Below the pieces are notes generated by a model. It was not told the DNA's origin. It worked only from the letters and a program-made list of their open reading frames with translations, and ran no database searches. Positions 33,901 through 44,600 of a stretch of DNA of 64,000 nt are shown in pieces. Position 1 is the stretch's first letter. Each line of letters opens with the position of its first letter. The position numbers and the translations under genes were made by a program. The DNA is from Phycisphaerales bacterium (GTDB lineage: Bacteria > Planctomycetota > Phycisphaerae > Phycisphaerales > SM1A02), in the NCBI GenBank assembly GCA_029268515.1, contig JAQWNP010000012.1:1-64000 (forward strand). The letters run 5' to 3'.

Positions 33901-34770
33901 ATGATCCGATCTCATATGGATGATCGATTCAACAGACTGCCTGCAGCAATCCAAAAGTGCGCTACCTGGACCCGCCTCTCCAGCGTGGACATACCTGCAA
34001 TGCTCATTCATCCCGATCCCGATGCATCGGCGCTCGCCCCCACCATGATTTGGATGCATGGGCGCACCTCCAATAAGGAGACAGATCCCGGACGCTACCT
34101 ACGACTGATCAGAGCTGGGATTGCTGTGGTTGCAATTGACCTACCTGGGCATGGACAGCGTGCCAGCGAGGCGCTCCAGAGCCCCTATGCAGTCCTTGAC
34201 GTCGTTCTACAAGCCGTCGAGGAGATCGACCCACTGCTGATTGCTCTGCAGGAGTACCAGGGATTTGATCTATCGCGTATCGGTATTGGGGGTATCTCAG
34301 CCGGTGGCATGGTCTCACTTTCCAGGCTCACAAGCCCCCACCCATTTAAGTGCTGCTCTGTCGAAGCCACGACGGGTGCTTGGCGTTTTCAACAGCGTCG
34401 CCCCAACCTCAGTGAACGGGGCCACCAAGAATTTCATCACCGCAATCCGATGGAACACCTTTCAACCTGGCGCCCCATTCCATTACAAGCGCAGCACTCT
34501 CGCTTTGATCAGTGGGTCGACTATCAAGGCCAAAAGGCGTTCCTTGACGCAATTGGCCGCGAGACCCGTCGACCTGATCTCATTGAGCTCACGACCTACG
34601 GACGAACTGGTGCACCTCAGGAGCACTCTGGATTCGGCCGCCGAGCTGCAGTGGCCAAAGATCGACAACGAGACTTTCTTGCACATTGGCTACTGGGTCT
34701 GGACCGCCAAAGGGCGCCCCAAAGTGATGAATCTGACCTTCAATCAGAGAACCCTGCCACGAACACCTAA
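33901..34770 (+). CDS. Alpha/beta hydrolase (dienelactone hydrolase/peptidase S9-like)
   Basis: 289 aa from ATG 33901 (ATG 33916 is equally possible). The alpha/beta-hydrolase fold is shown by TMIWMHGRTSNKETDPGRYL, VVAIDLPGHGQRAS and the nucleophile elbow GIGGISAGGM. The late His may lie in HSGFGRRA. The organisation resembles YitV/esterase-type hydrolases. The substrate is unknown. The upstream part of the open frame (33802-33900) overlaps the start of rsmD and is not likely translated. It ends 30 bases before trpB on the same strand, so cotranscription is plausible. Confidence 0.75.
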   Translation: MIRSHMDDRFNRLPAAIQKCATWTRLSSVDIPAMLIHPDPDASALAPTMIWMHGRTSNKETDPGRYLRLIRAGIAVVAIDLPGHGQRASEALQSPYAVLDVVLQAVEEIDPLLIALQEYQGFDLSRIGIGGISAGGMVSLSRLTSPHPFKCCSVEATTGAWRFQQRRPNLSERGHQEFHHRNPMEHLSTWRPIPLQAQHSRFDQWVDYQGQKAFLDAIGRETRRPDLIELTTYGRTGAPQEHSGFGRRAAVAKDRQRDFLAHWLLGLDRQRAPQSDESDLQSENPATNT

Positions 34771-34800
34771 GCCGCCCCCTTTGGGGCCTATCATGCCAAC

Positions 34801-36012
34801 ATGAACAGCACGGATATCACCGCAGAGACCGTTGGTACATTTGGCCCCTTCGGTGGCCGCTTTGTACCTGAAACACTAATCGCAGCGCTTGATGAGTTAA
34901 CGGATGCGTATCAAGCCGCCAGCGTTGACCCTGATTTCAATGAGACACTCAATGAACTTCTTGCCAACTATGTTGGCCGCCCAACACCCCTGACTCAAGC
35001 GCCAGGACTCACCGCCGCTGCTGGAGGTGCTCGCATTTTTCTCAAACGAGAGGATCTTGCGCACACCGGGGCACACAAGATCAACAACACCATGGGCCAG
35101 GCACTTCTGGCAAAACGCATGGGAAAGAAACGCATCATCGCTGAAACTGGTGCAGGGCAACACGGCGTAGCGACTGCAACAGCATGCGCTCACTTCGATC
35201 TTGATTGTGAAATCTTCATGGGCGCAGAGGATGTCCGCCGTCAATCATTGAACGTCTTCCGTATGGAACTACTTGGGGCCACTGTGCGCGTCATCGAAGA
35301 TGGCACACGCACTTTAAAAGATGCAACCAACGCGGCAATGCGAGACTGGATGGAGACGGTTGGTGATACCCATTACATCCTTGGCTCAGTCGTTGGGCCA
35401 CACCCATTTCCAGGAATGGTCCGGGACTTCCAATCTGTCGTTGGCGACGAATGCAAAGAACAGTGCAGAACTCACATCGGACAACTTCCCGACTGCATTG
35501 TGGCTTGTGTTGGCGGAGGCTCAAATGCAGCGGGCATCTTCGCGCCTTTCATTGCTGATCCCTCGGTAGAATTGGTTGGTGTTGAGGCTGGTGGCCGCTC
35601 TGATCAGCCAGGCGATCATGCTGCCCCATTGTGCCATGGCGACATTGGGATACTCCATGGCTGCATGAGCTTTGTACTTCAGGATGCAGATGGCCAAACA
35701 CTACCTGCCCACAGTTGCTCAGCTGGACTTGATTACCCAGGCGTGGGTCCAGAACATGCTTGGTGGAAAGAACAAGGTCGCGTGAAGTACTTATCTGTGA
35801 CTGATGACCAATCGCTCGAGGCCTTTCAGCTGCTCTCTCGCTGCGACGGCATTATTCCCGCCCTTGAAACTGCACACGCCATCGCTGCGGCAGTCCAATT
35901 GGCCTCAAAGATGTCCGCTGAGCAGAACTTGGTGATCAATGTCTCTGGTCGTGGCGACAAAGATGTCCAAGAGGTTTTACGCTTGCTCGAAGCAAAGCAG
36001 AAAACGTCTTAG
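34801..36012 (+). CDS. trpB: Tryptophan synthase beta chain
   Basis: 403 aa PLP enzyme joining indole and serine. The N-terminal [16 protein letters not shown], the PLP lysine in HTGAHKINN (K93), [17 protein letters not shown], and the phosphate-binding [12 protein letters not shown] are all diagnostic of TrpB1. No trpA or other trp genes accompany it here, which is unusual because trpB and trpA are normally adjacent. The stop shares bases with the stop of the convergent EEP gene (TTAG). No attenuator-like leader is visible in the 30-base gap upstream. Confidence 0.95.
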   Translation: MNSTDITAETVGTFGPFGGRFVPETLIAALDELTDAYQAASVDPDFNETLNELLANYVGRPTPLTQAPGLTAAAGGARIFLKREDLAHTGAHKINNTMGQALLAKRMGKKRIIAETGAGQHGVATATACAHFDLDCEIFMGAEDVRRQSLNVFRMELLGATVRVIEDGTRTLKDATNAAMRDWMETVGDTHYILGSVVGPHPFPGMVRDFQSVVGDECKEQCRTHIGQLPDCIVACVGGGSNAAGIFAPFIADPSVELVGVEAGGRSDQPGDHAAPLCHGDIGILHGCMSFVLQDADGQTLPAHSCSAGLDYPGVGPEHAWWKEQGRVKYLSVTDDQSLEAFQLLSRCDGIIPALETAHAIAAAVQLASKMSAEQNLVINVSGRGDKDVQEVLRLLEAKQKTS

Positions 36013-37094
36013 GGCTTTTCTTGAGGCATTAATTCAATGACAACTGGATAGTGATCTGCTGCGTATCCTTTTGGATGTGGATCCGTACGCCAGTCATACG
36101 TGTCCGGCGGCATAAGCGTGCCATAGACATGCGGCGACCCAAGCACTAGTTCACGATGCGCAGCGCTATTAAGTAAGACATAATCAAGCACTCGATTCGA
36201 TTCATGGGTCTTATAGTCATACGCGTCGGGATCGTATTTGATTTTCATCGTACGGTGTGAAAGTGAGTCAATCATCCCATTTTCAAGATAGAGTCGATAG
36301 GACTTATCCCATGGGGCCGCATTAAAATCGCCAAGCACAATAATATTCATTGCAGGATCTTGCTTTCGCATTTCTGCAACGAGTTGATTGGTTCTAATAG
36401 CCTCTGCTTCTCGATGCCACTTAAATGATCCGCCAGACTTGTGATGCAAGACGATAAGAATGACCTTGTATCCATCTGGCCCCTCAACCATGACCTTAAG
36501 CGGACTTCGCGCATAAGTTAACTCAGCTGTCCCTTCAGGAACTGGGGTCCAGCCCACACCTGGCTTCGGCAAATCCATAAGATTTGAATCAGGCCATGTC
36601 TTGATCTCGCTCAATGGATAACGACTCAGGACAGCGCACTCAAAGCCTCGGTAATAACCCACATCTTCCGATGCAATGTAGTCATAACCCATGCCATCTA
36701 GATACGTATCACGAAACCACGTCAATGCCTCCAGTGATTCAATTTCTTGCAGCGCAAGCACGTCGGCATCAATTTCAGCGATCGCTTCTGCCAACTTCTC
36801 ACCGCGCTGCTTGGTGAGTGCATATTGCATGTCATCATGCTCGCCACTCAATGCAGGGTCATCATTGTGATCTGCCAAATTAAGCATGTTATAAGTTGCA
36901 ATTCGAAGACTTTGGGGTGTCTTCGCTAGTGATTGCGATAGCCCATATCGATTAACCGGCGGTTTTTGATCCGGAGAGGACTCCTGCCCTATGCCCGTAC
37001 GAACCGTCATAAGAACCAAAATAACTGCCACCGACAGAACAAATGCGACTCGAGTGCTGTATCGATGGATCTTCGGAATATGCCTACTGGACAT
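36009..37094 (-). CDS. Exported endonuclease/exonuclease/phosphatase (EEP) family protein
   Basis: 361 aa. An N-terminal hydrophobic segment ([14 protein letters not shown]) acts as signal or anchor. The EEP fold is shown by [13 protein letters not shown], the metal-binding Glu in [24 protein letters not shown] and the final [11 protein letters not shown] (catalytic Asp-His). The family includes nucleases, sphingomyelinase-like and inositol phosphatases; the substrate here is unclear. A secreted nuclease or phosphodiesterase used for nutrient scavenging is the likeliest reading. It is convergent with trpB. Confidence 0.82.
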   Translation of the reverse strand: MSSRHIPKIHRYSTRVAFVLSVAVILVLMTVRTGIGQESSPDQKPPVNRYGLSQSLAKTPQSLRIATYNMLNLADHNDDPALSGEHDDMQYALTKQRGEKLAEAIAEIDADVLALQEIESLEALTWFRDTYLDGMGYDYIASEDVGYYRGFECAVLSRYPLSEIKTWPDSNLMDLPKPGVGWTPVPEGTAELTYARSPLKVMVEGPDGYKVILIVLHHKSGGSFKWHREAEAIRTNQLVAEMRKQDPAMNIIVLGDFNAAPWDKSYRLYLENGMIDSLSHRTMKIKYDPDAYDYKTHESNRVLDYVLLNSAAHRELVLGSPHVYGTLMPPDTYDWRTDPHPKGYAADHYPVVIELMPQEKP

Positions 37095-37337
37095 ATGCGG
37101 CCTCCTTCAGTGGTATGAGGCGCGTAGTGTATGCGATAGGCCCACCCGAATTACGTGCCTAAAGACCGTTTTCTCAATTCAAGGCTGGCGAAACGGTGTT
37201 AAACCTCGTTAGCAGGTAGCAATTAGAAGAACTGCAACATCTCGCTTGCTTTCAACATCCAGAAATATGCCAAGAACACAGAAGTAGCTCAGATTTCGAT
37301 CCGATGCTCTAGCAAGACAACTGGAAGGAATGACTCA

Positions 37338-37565
37338 GTGAAAAGGCCAAATAGAAAGCAATCCTGGCTTGGAATTGGAACGGTTACCTGTATGGCAATC
37401 GCCCTTTCCGGATGCGTCACTTCCATGGAATCAGTCGTTGCACATCGCTATGAGCACCTGCTTCCACAGGTAGATCGCGTGAACATCGCCATTGAGGAGG
37501 CCTTCGGCCTCGCCCAAATATCTGACGTTCCAATGAGCGCCTCAGCTGACTCGCTTACAGAATAG
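37338..37565 (+). CDS. Small lipoprotein of unknown function
   Basis: 75 aa, GTG start preceded by GGAAGGA (8-9 bases upstream). The signal peptide ends in the lipobox ALSGC (C26). The mature part of about 50 residues (HRYEHLLPQVDRVNIAIEEA) is probably helical. No family is recognised. It is isolated between the divergent EEP and convergent S41 protease genes, with an unremarkable gap of about 240 bases before it. Confidence 0.55.
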   Translation: MKRPNRKQSWLGIGTVTCMAIALSGCVTSMESVVAHRYEHLLPQVDRVNIAIEEAFGLAQISDVPMSASADSLTE

Positions 37566-37611
37566 CTTCACCAAAGTGAAGAACGCTTTGCCAGCACATT
37601 GATTGAGGGCA

Positions 37612-39894
37612 CTAGTTCGGTGTCGACTCATCTGACTGCAAGCTTGCCTGCCTTTGACTTGCAGCAGCGGCCACTTGCGATTTCAACAACAACAAAGCGA
37701 ACTCAAGCTGTGGATCCAGACCATCACTTAGCAACTGATCTTCATTAGGACGCTCAGGAGAATCTAAAATGACCTTGCCGTCCCCGTCAGTGGGAATGAT
37801 GTCTGCTTCTTGACGTAACTTGATTGAATCGATCACCTGCGACGGCGTCATCACAATCTGAATATCGGGCGAGACGCCCCAGTCCGTTGAGCCTGGCACG
37901 CGATGTACCAATCGCCCTGGCGAAACACCATCTACAGATGGAAGGCGGTAGTACTGCGTCGTGACCTTGAATCTGGCTCCACCACTTCGGCCAACATGAT
38001 GAACTGACTGCACAGACCCCTTCCCATAGCTCCGCTCACCAATCACAAGGCCTGCATCATGAGCCTGAACGCAACCAGCAACAATCTCGCTGGCAGATGC
38101 TGAACCTTTGTTGATCAAGACAATAGTCGGCATATCAGATAGCACTGCTTTGCTTTCGACTGCTCTCATTTCAAAGACTGGATTCTCCGCCTTATCCTCG
38201 CCGGACACGATCGTGCCCTCTTCGACAAAGAGATTACTAATGTCGACAGCAGAGGGAAGCAACCCGCCTGGGTTGTATCGAAGATCAAGGATCAAGCCAT
38301 TTGGCTCTTGACCATCTTTGCTCAGCTGCTTCAACGCCTTGAGCAAGTCACTGTAGGTCTCCGCTGTAAACTGCGTCAGCTTTACATAGGCAATCTGATC
38401 TTTAGGATCGATGTACCAATCCCAAAGCGGTTGCCCTTGACTATCTAATCCATACTTATGCCAACCCTTGACCGAGTGAATCTTGATCACATCACGCCGG
38501 AGTGGCAACCGCACAAGATCATCATGCCCCTCTCGACGTACGCCAAGTTCAACCTCAGTACCTCTGGCGCCGGTAATTCGATCAACTGCATCATTGGTCG
38601 ACCAGCCAACCGTGGCCTCGCCATTGACTTCTACAATCACATCATCCGGCTTAATGCCACCGAAGTAGGCAGGCGTCCCTTCCAATGGATTAACAACTTC
38701 GATTTCACCCTTTTCATTGGGCCGAATCAGAATGCCGACCCCAACAAAATTACCCTCTGTGGCCTGCTGAAAACGACGCACCTTGTCGGGCCAAATGATT
38801 TCAGAAAATCGATCTAGCTCATAGGTCGCTCCATCACCGAATTCTCTATAGAGAAACTCAGGAGGCAGCCCAACCGCATTTTCATTGGTCTCCAGGAGCC
38901 TATTGAGACAGCCAAGACACTTACGCCGTCCTTCAAACCAGCTTTGGTAGTCACCAGGCTGTGCCAACTCATGCTCGATTTGCTCGATCCATGCCATTCG
39001 CTTCTCGTCCTCGGCGAGCAGCGGGAATGACTCAGAGAGAGACGGCATTGTCGCCACCAGGTGCAGCGAATTAAGCCCACCTTGCAGCAAGGGATGCCAA
39101 CCGCTGGAGCTGATGTGCTCAGTCGCTGCTGTATCAAGAGAGTCGACTAGCATTCGAAACTTGATGCCATCCAATCGGTCCTGCCAGTTAATGACTGTTG
39201 CTGGATTAAGTGGCTCAGGAGGATCCTCACCATTTCGCTCCGCTTGTATGCTGCGAAGTTCGTGAAGTCGCTCCGGCGCATAACGAGCCAAGAGTGAGAC
39301 ACGCCGGTTTACTTTTTCGAGCGCGTCTTCATATGCATTAAACGAGGCTGTCCGACTTGTGTCCTCATACAACGTACGCAACAAAAACGTAAGCGATTGG
39401 ACCTGAAGCCAATCACCTTCGGATTCAGCTTTCGGGATTTCCTTTTCAGCCCATTGAACGAGTTGGGCAATATGCTGCTCTTGAAGGGCCGAATCAAATT
39501 CGTCACTGTAGGATTGAACCTCCACGGCCTTTCTCAGGGCCATCTCAAGCTCACCTGCATCCCGATGCTCGATCAGCTCGACCATCGCCTCATCGTAAGA
39601 TTGCGACTTGTTGCCGATCGCCTTATTGATGTTTTGTGCCCACAACTCGTAGGCAGCATCCATGTCTTTTTCAGACTCGGTTGTCAGAGACTCAGGGGTA
39701 TCCGCAAGCAATGCCTCAACTTGAGCTCGATCGCCCATATCTGCTGCCGACCAGATTTTCGCTGCCCATGCTGACGGATCATTTCCATCATCAGCAGCAG
39801 CTGGGCGGTCTTGTGCTTCCGAAGAAGCCAGCAGTTGGCTTGATAGTGATACGGATATCAGGCCAGTCATCGCAAAACGACTGATTTGCCACAT
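37612..39894 (-). CDS. C-terminal processing peptidase (S41 family) with PDZ domain
   Basis: 760 aa from ATG 39894, with signal peptide ending about SSEA. A long N-terminal helical region of about 370 residues precedes the PDZ domain (FVGVGILIRPN, PAYFGGIKPDDVIVEVNGE). The S41 domain follows: DLRYNPGGLLPSAV, then the Ser nucleophile in NKGSASASEIVAG and the general-base Lys in GERSYGKGSVQ. It is a periplasmic Tsp/CtpA-type protease that trims or degrades envelope proteins. The N-terminal helical region is larger than usual for the family and unassigned. Confidence 0.88.
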   Translation of the reverse strand: MWQISRFAMTGLISVSLSSQLLASSEAQDRPAAADDGNDPSAWAAKIWSAADMGDRAQVEALLADTPESLTTESEKDMDAAYELWAQNINKAIGNKSQSYDEAMVELIEHRDAGELEMALRKAVEVQSYSDEFDSALQEQHIAQLVQWAEKEIPKAESEGDWLQVQSLTFLLRTLYEDTSRTASFNAYEDALEKVNRRVSLLARYAPERLHELRSIQAERNGEDPPEPLNPATVINWQDRLDGIKFRMLVDSLDTAATEHISSSGWHPLLQGGLNSLHLVATMPSLSESFPLLAEDEKRMAWIEQIEHELAQPGDYQSWFEGRRKCLGCLNRLLETNENAVGLPPEFLYREFGDGATYELDRFSEIIWPDKVRRFQQATEGNFVGVGILIRPNEKGEIEVVNPLEGTPAYFGGIKPDDVIVEVNGEATVGWSTNDAVDRITGARGTEVELGVRREGHDDLVRLPLRRDVIKIHSVKGWHKYGLDSQGQPLWDWYIDPKDQIAYVKLTQFTAETYSDLLKALKQLSKDGQEPNGLILDLRYNPGGLLPSAVDISNLFVEEGTIVSGEDKAENPVFEMRAVESKAVLSDMPTIVLINKGSASASEIVAGCVQAHDAGLVIGERSYGKGSVQSVHHVGRSGGARFKVTTQYYRLPSVDGVSPGRLVHRVPGSTDWGVSPDIQIVMTPSQVIDSIKLRQEADIIPTDGDGKVILDSPERPNEDQLLSDGLDPQLEFALLLLKSQVAAAASQRQASLQSDESTPN

Positions 39895-40219
39895 ACTATT
39901 TCCTGATCTCAACACAGTGCGCCCCTTTCATTTTTGGGCATTTTGAGACGCTTGACTCCTTGTCATCGCCTCCCGAAGCCTGCCTGCCTTCCGAAAGAAG
40001 GCATTTCTTAGTCCATTCCCAATCAAGAATCGGCTGCCCTGGGTGCTGCCTCCAGCAAATATCCCGAATACCAGCATCAGATTCTGCAGCCACAACCAAT
40101 CATGAGGGGACCACGTATAAGATCATACGTACTGAAGCCACTCCTGTTCGCCTCATACAATGAGCATGACAGGCTGAAAGGGCTACAAAAAGCGAAGAGA
40201 TGCTGCTGGAAGACGATTT
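39895..40219. other. Divergent gap with a hairpin and a palindrome
   Basis: About 325 bases between the S41 protease start and the small membrane protein. It contains a perfect hairpin GCCTTC-CGAAA-GAAGGC (39986-40002) and a separate 6-base inverted repeat ACGTAT/ATACGT (40113-40130). The second could be an operator for a dimeric regulator. Short ORFs here have no protein-like features. Confidence 0.4.
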
Positions 40220-40528
40220 ATGACCATGAACCTACTAATCACCCTCCCATATATCGTGAACGCTCTCCCAGCTTCACCTACTGAGAACTCAGCCCTGCAC
40301 GAGAACACTGAGGTCATGAGTGGGCTGGTGTTACTTGGAATCGTGGTCTTTTGGCTTGTTGTGGCCACTGTTTTTCTGACCGTGATGTTTCGAGTGCTTC
40401 GAAGAGCGTCTCCATCGGGGAAAAAAATGACCTCTCCAAAAAATGAGCAAGATCAGCCACCGTTAGATCCGTGGGTTGAGGCAGCCCATCGCGTTGACAA
40501 TCACGCTGATCGAGAACCACTGGATTAG
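40220..40528 (+). CDS. Small single-pass membrane protein
   Basis: 102 aa, ATG 40220 (or 40226). One strong hydrophobic helix at residues about 33-60 (GLVLLGIVVFWLVVATVFLTVMF) is followed by a basic stop-transfer patch and a polar tail ending PLDPWVEAAHRVD. The tail looks like a conserved short motif, but I cannot name the family. It is a single gene; function unknown. Confidence 0.55.
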   Translation: MTMNLLITLPYIVNALPASPTENSALHENTEVMSGLVLLGIVVFWLVVATVFLTVMFRVLRRASPSGKKMTSPKNEQDQPPLDPWVEAAHRVDNHADREPLD

Positions 40529-40568
40529 AACGGAAGCGTTCATCCTGAACCAAGAATCTTCAGATTGC

Positions 40569-41621
40569 CTACTCCTGATCGAAGCGAACATCTCGGGGCG
40601 CGAGAAGCTCAGCTTTTCGTTGCCATACCCCAGCGGCAACCTCATCACCAGCTTCTCGCAAACCGATCGCCGCATCTCTCGCCCATTGCCACGCATCTGG
40701 ATGGGTTGGGCTTGCATCAAAAACAAGAATCCAGGCTTCAGCAGCTGGACGAGGGCGATCAAGCTTTTTCCATGCCCAAGCCAGTTCATACGCCATACCG
40801 GGATGGGCGCGTTGCATCTTAGAAAGTGGCCCTAATCGCTCCAGGATCATCTGCGGTTCATCCAAAGAACGATAGACCTTTGCTTCAATAAGACGGATAC
40901 CAGTGTTTGTAGGATCATTCCGCAACGCCATCGCAATGTGCTCCACTGCGGAATCTCGATTGCCACGCTTTGAATCAATCAGCGCCAAGGTTGCATGCGC
41001 ATAGACTTCACCAGGGTTCAGCACCAAGACTTGCTCAAGCATTGCACGTGCCTCGTCTTCTTGCCCAAGAGACAGGAGCTGCTGACCATAGAGCAAGGCC
41101 GCCCTCGGATTCAAAGGCTCAAGACGGACTGCCTCCTTGAAATGCATCAGAGACTCGGTGGACAATCCAGCAACGACTGCAATCTCTCCAGCACTTTGTT
41201 GAAGATTTACATCCTGGGGAGATAACAAGCAAGCCTGAAGATAGGAATCGTATGCTCGCCGATGGTAGAGCTGCGCCTGTTCACCGAGCCCCGCTTTCTT
41301 CGCATCGGACGCCAATCGAAAGTGCAATCTGCCAAGCATCTCATGGGCTCGCCAATCTTCAGCGGCACGCTCTGTCAGGACCGTCAAAATAGCACGAGCT
41401 TCAGGCGATCGGCCTGTCACCATATAGGTCTCAGCGGACTCTAATGCAGCCTGAATGTCTGACTCACGAATGTTGCTGGGCTGCGTTTTGTCGACAGTTG
41501 TCCCAGGATCACCGCCGCATGATGCCTGGCCTACTAAAACGGCGACCATGATGGCCTGTGCGCCACGGCGCAGACTCGCTCCAGGCACGAACCTATTCCA
41601 GGGGTATGATGCAACGCTCAT
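40569..41621 (-). CDS. TPR-repeat lipoprotein
   Basis: About 350 aa from ATG 41621 (ATG 41636 is possible). The signal ends in a lipobox (VGQASCGGD). The mature part is a chain of about seven tetratricopeptide repeats (for example ESLMHFKEAVRLEPLNPRAA and EARAMLEQVLVLNPGEVYAH). Such proteins are protein-interaction scaffolds in the envelope. Its start codon overlaps the start of the divergent valS gene by sharing CATG, so both promoters must lie inside the coding sequence of the other gene or further away. Confidence 0.75.
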   Translation of the reverse strand: MSVASYPWNRFVPGASLRRGAQAIMVAVLVGQASCGGDPGTTVDKTQPSNIRESDIQAALESAETYMVTGRSPEARAILTVLTERAAEDWRAHEMLGRLHFRLASDAKKAGLGEQAQLYHRRAYDSYLQACLLSPQDVNLQQSAGEIAVVAGLSTESLMHFKEAVRLEPLNPRAALLYGQQLLSLGQEDEARAMLEQVLVLNPGEVYAHATLALIDSKRGNRDSAVEHIAMALRNDPTNTGIRLIEAKVYRSLDEPQMILERLGPLSKMQRAHPGMAYELAWAWKKLDRPRPAAEAWILVFDASPTHPDAWQWARDAAIGLREAGDEVAAGVWQRKAELLAPRDVRFDQE

Positions 41622-44600
41622 GTCAACACCCAGCAAAAAATCCGCTCCGTCTCAAGCCGTCGGTCCAAGTACGCTGCCCACATCCTATGTACCTCAAGAG
41701 CAAGAGGCCATTGTGATGCAGCGTTGGGAGGAGACAGATGCCACCCATATCCCGGCAACCCCCCACCACGATCAGGATTGCTTTTCGATTCTCATACCGC
41801 CACCCAATGTGACTGCGGCACTCCATCTTGGCCATGCCCTGAATAATACGCTGCAAGATATCTTGATTCGTTACCACCGCATGTCTGGCGACGAAGCCCT
41901 TTGGATGGCTGGCACTGACCATGCTGGCATTGCCACTCAAACCGTTGTTGAAAAACGTTTGCTCCAAGAAGGAAAACGCAGAACCGATTTCTCCCGAGAG
42001 GCGTTCGTAGCCCGGGTTCAGGAGTGGAAAGACGAATATGAAGCCACCATCCTCAATCAGCTCAAAGCGCTTGGCGCAAGCTGTGATTGGCCGCGAACGC
42101 GTTTCACCATGGACCCGGTGTGCGCCCGTGCAGTTCATGAAGCATTCTTTCAACTCTTCCAAGCGAGCCTTATTGAACGCGGCAAGAGATTAGTCAACTG
42201 GGATCCGGTAACCCTCACTGCGTTGGCTGATGATGAAGTTGAAATGCAAGACATTGACAGCTTCATGTGGTACTTGCGCTATCCCCTAGAACACGCCATC
42301 GAGACCAACGCCGGTACGCTCACAACTGTCACCGTAGCAACCACACGCCCCGAGACCATGCTGGGCGATACGGCCATAGCAATTAACCCCGCAGACCCTC
42401 GTGCGAAACAACTGGTTGGAATGAACGTCATCGTCCCGATTGTCAATCGAACCATTCCTATCATTGAAGATGACTATGTGATCATGCCAGGCACGGGCGA
42501 TGAAAACGAAGATCCAAAGGCGGCATTCGCATCAGGCTTCCTCAAGGTGACGCCAGCTCATGATCCAAACGACTGGGACATCGGCCGGCGACATGAGCTG
42601 CCAATCATTAACGTGATGGCACCAGATGGTTCTATCTCAAGTGACCATGGATGGCCGGCCAATGAATTCGAAAATGGACAAGCCGATGACGCCAAGCCAT
42701 TCATCGGACTGTCACGAGAAGATGCTCGAACTGCGATCGTGCAATGGTTCCAAGACAATGACTTGCTAGAGGAAATCCGACCGTATAGCCACGCTGTTGG
42801 CCACAGTTATCGAAGCCACGTGCCGATCGAACCTTACCTTTCAGATCAATGGTATGTAAAAGTCACCGACGATCGCCTCGTCGGCGAAGCCCAGCGAGCC
42901 CAAGACCCCAATCAATATGATGGCTGCGCCCCAGAACGTGCTGACCACAGCCACCGTGAAGGTGACGGCCAGCTGAAGTTCTTCCCTCCCCGATACGCAC
43001 GAATGTATCAGTCATGGCATGATCAGCTCCGCGACTGGTGCATTAGCCGCCAGCTTTGGTGGGGACATCAGATTCCGGTATGGCGAGCTGAGCCAAAAGT
43101 AATTGCAGATCTTGCCGACCAACTCCAAATTTGGACTGCCGACAAACGAGTCTCCACGATTGAAGCACCTGAGGACAGCAGTGATGCTGGCAAAACATTC
43201 ATCTGCGTTCGCGATAGTGAGTGCGATGACACTGAGATTGCCAAGGCCTTGGATGCAGCAGGCGCCCACCGCGATCCTGATGTGCTCGACACTTGGTTCT
43301 CTAGTGCACTATGGCCGATATCAACCATGGGCTGGCCTGATCCAGATCGCTTTGAAGACATGACTGGACTCCTAGAGAGATTCAACCCAACCAGCGTGCT
43401 CTCAACAGGCCGCGACATCATCACTCTTTGGGTGAGTCGGATGGTGATGTTCAATCGCTTCTTTATGAATGGAAACCTTCCATTTCGAGATGTCTACATT
43501 CACCCAATGGTCCAAGATGGTTTCGGCCAGCGCATGAGCAAGAGTCTGGGCAATGGCGTAGATCCACGTGACATTATTGCAACGCATGGTGTCGATGCGT
43601 TGAGATTTACCATGGCCCAAATCGCAACCAACACGCAAGATGTCCGGCTGTCGCTCGATCTCATTTGCCCATTCACTGGCGAAGTCTTCCAGCCCAAGTT
43701 CATAACATCACCAGCGGGCTATCAAGTCACAGCGCCAACCCAAGTATGCCCAAGTGATCCAAACAAAACCATGGCGACATCTTATGGCGTTGCTATTGGA
43801 GAAGTTCAGCCCACACCAGAACAACCATTGGCAAAGAACTCCTCAAGCAAGTTTGATCTCGGCCGTAACTTCTCTAACAAACTTTGGAATGCAACCCGAT
43901 TCGTACTAAGCAAATTACCAGAGAGTGCACAAGACAGCGACAACGAGGCTCCACTGAGCCCCATCGATCGCTGGATGTTGACGCAATTATCGATCGCAAC
44001 AAGATCTGTCAATGAACTGCTGGGCCAATATCAATTTAGCCAATGTATCGAAACACTCTACGATCTTATCTGGAGAGACTTTTGCGACTGGTATCTTGAG
44101 TCGATCAAGCCAACAGTCGCCGATTCCCCTGGACAGCAACGAGTACTTTCTACGGCTTTGGACGTGATCCTAAGACTCCTGCATCCAATCTGCCCTTTTG
44201 TGACAGAAACCTTGTGGCCTGCTTTTCTCGAAAAACGACTTGAGCCAATCCAAGGCGTGATACTTCCAGTTGCCGACTCACTCATGCTCACAGCCTGGCC
44301 TACCTTTGAATCAGATATTGAAGATGTGCCCGCAAGCAAACAGATCCAACGACTGCAAGTACTCGTTAATGCAATCCGGCAACTCCGGGCTGAGCACAAG
44401 ATCCCACCAAGGGAATTGCTGACGGTCCAACTTTCAGATGACCTTCTTCCATTACTCGATGGCACGGAAGAAATCCTCAGCACACTCACAAAAGTAACGG
44501 TGGATTTTGATACTGACCAATCCTCTACCGGAGGCCTAAGCACTACCGTTGAGGGGCATGCCGTCATCCTTCGAGCCGCAGATATTGACACGGACCAAGA

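Noticed and set aside
39896-40099. 67-codon minus-strand frame just upstream of the S41 protease
   Set aside because: It ends two bases before the protease ATG, which could suggest coupling, but its composition is unlike a protein and it has no RBS.
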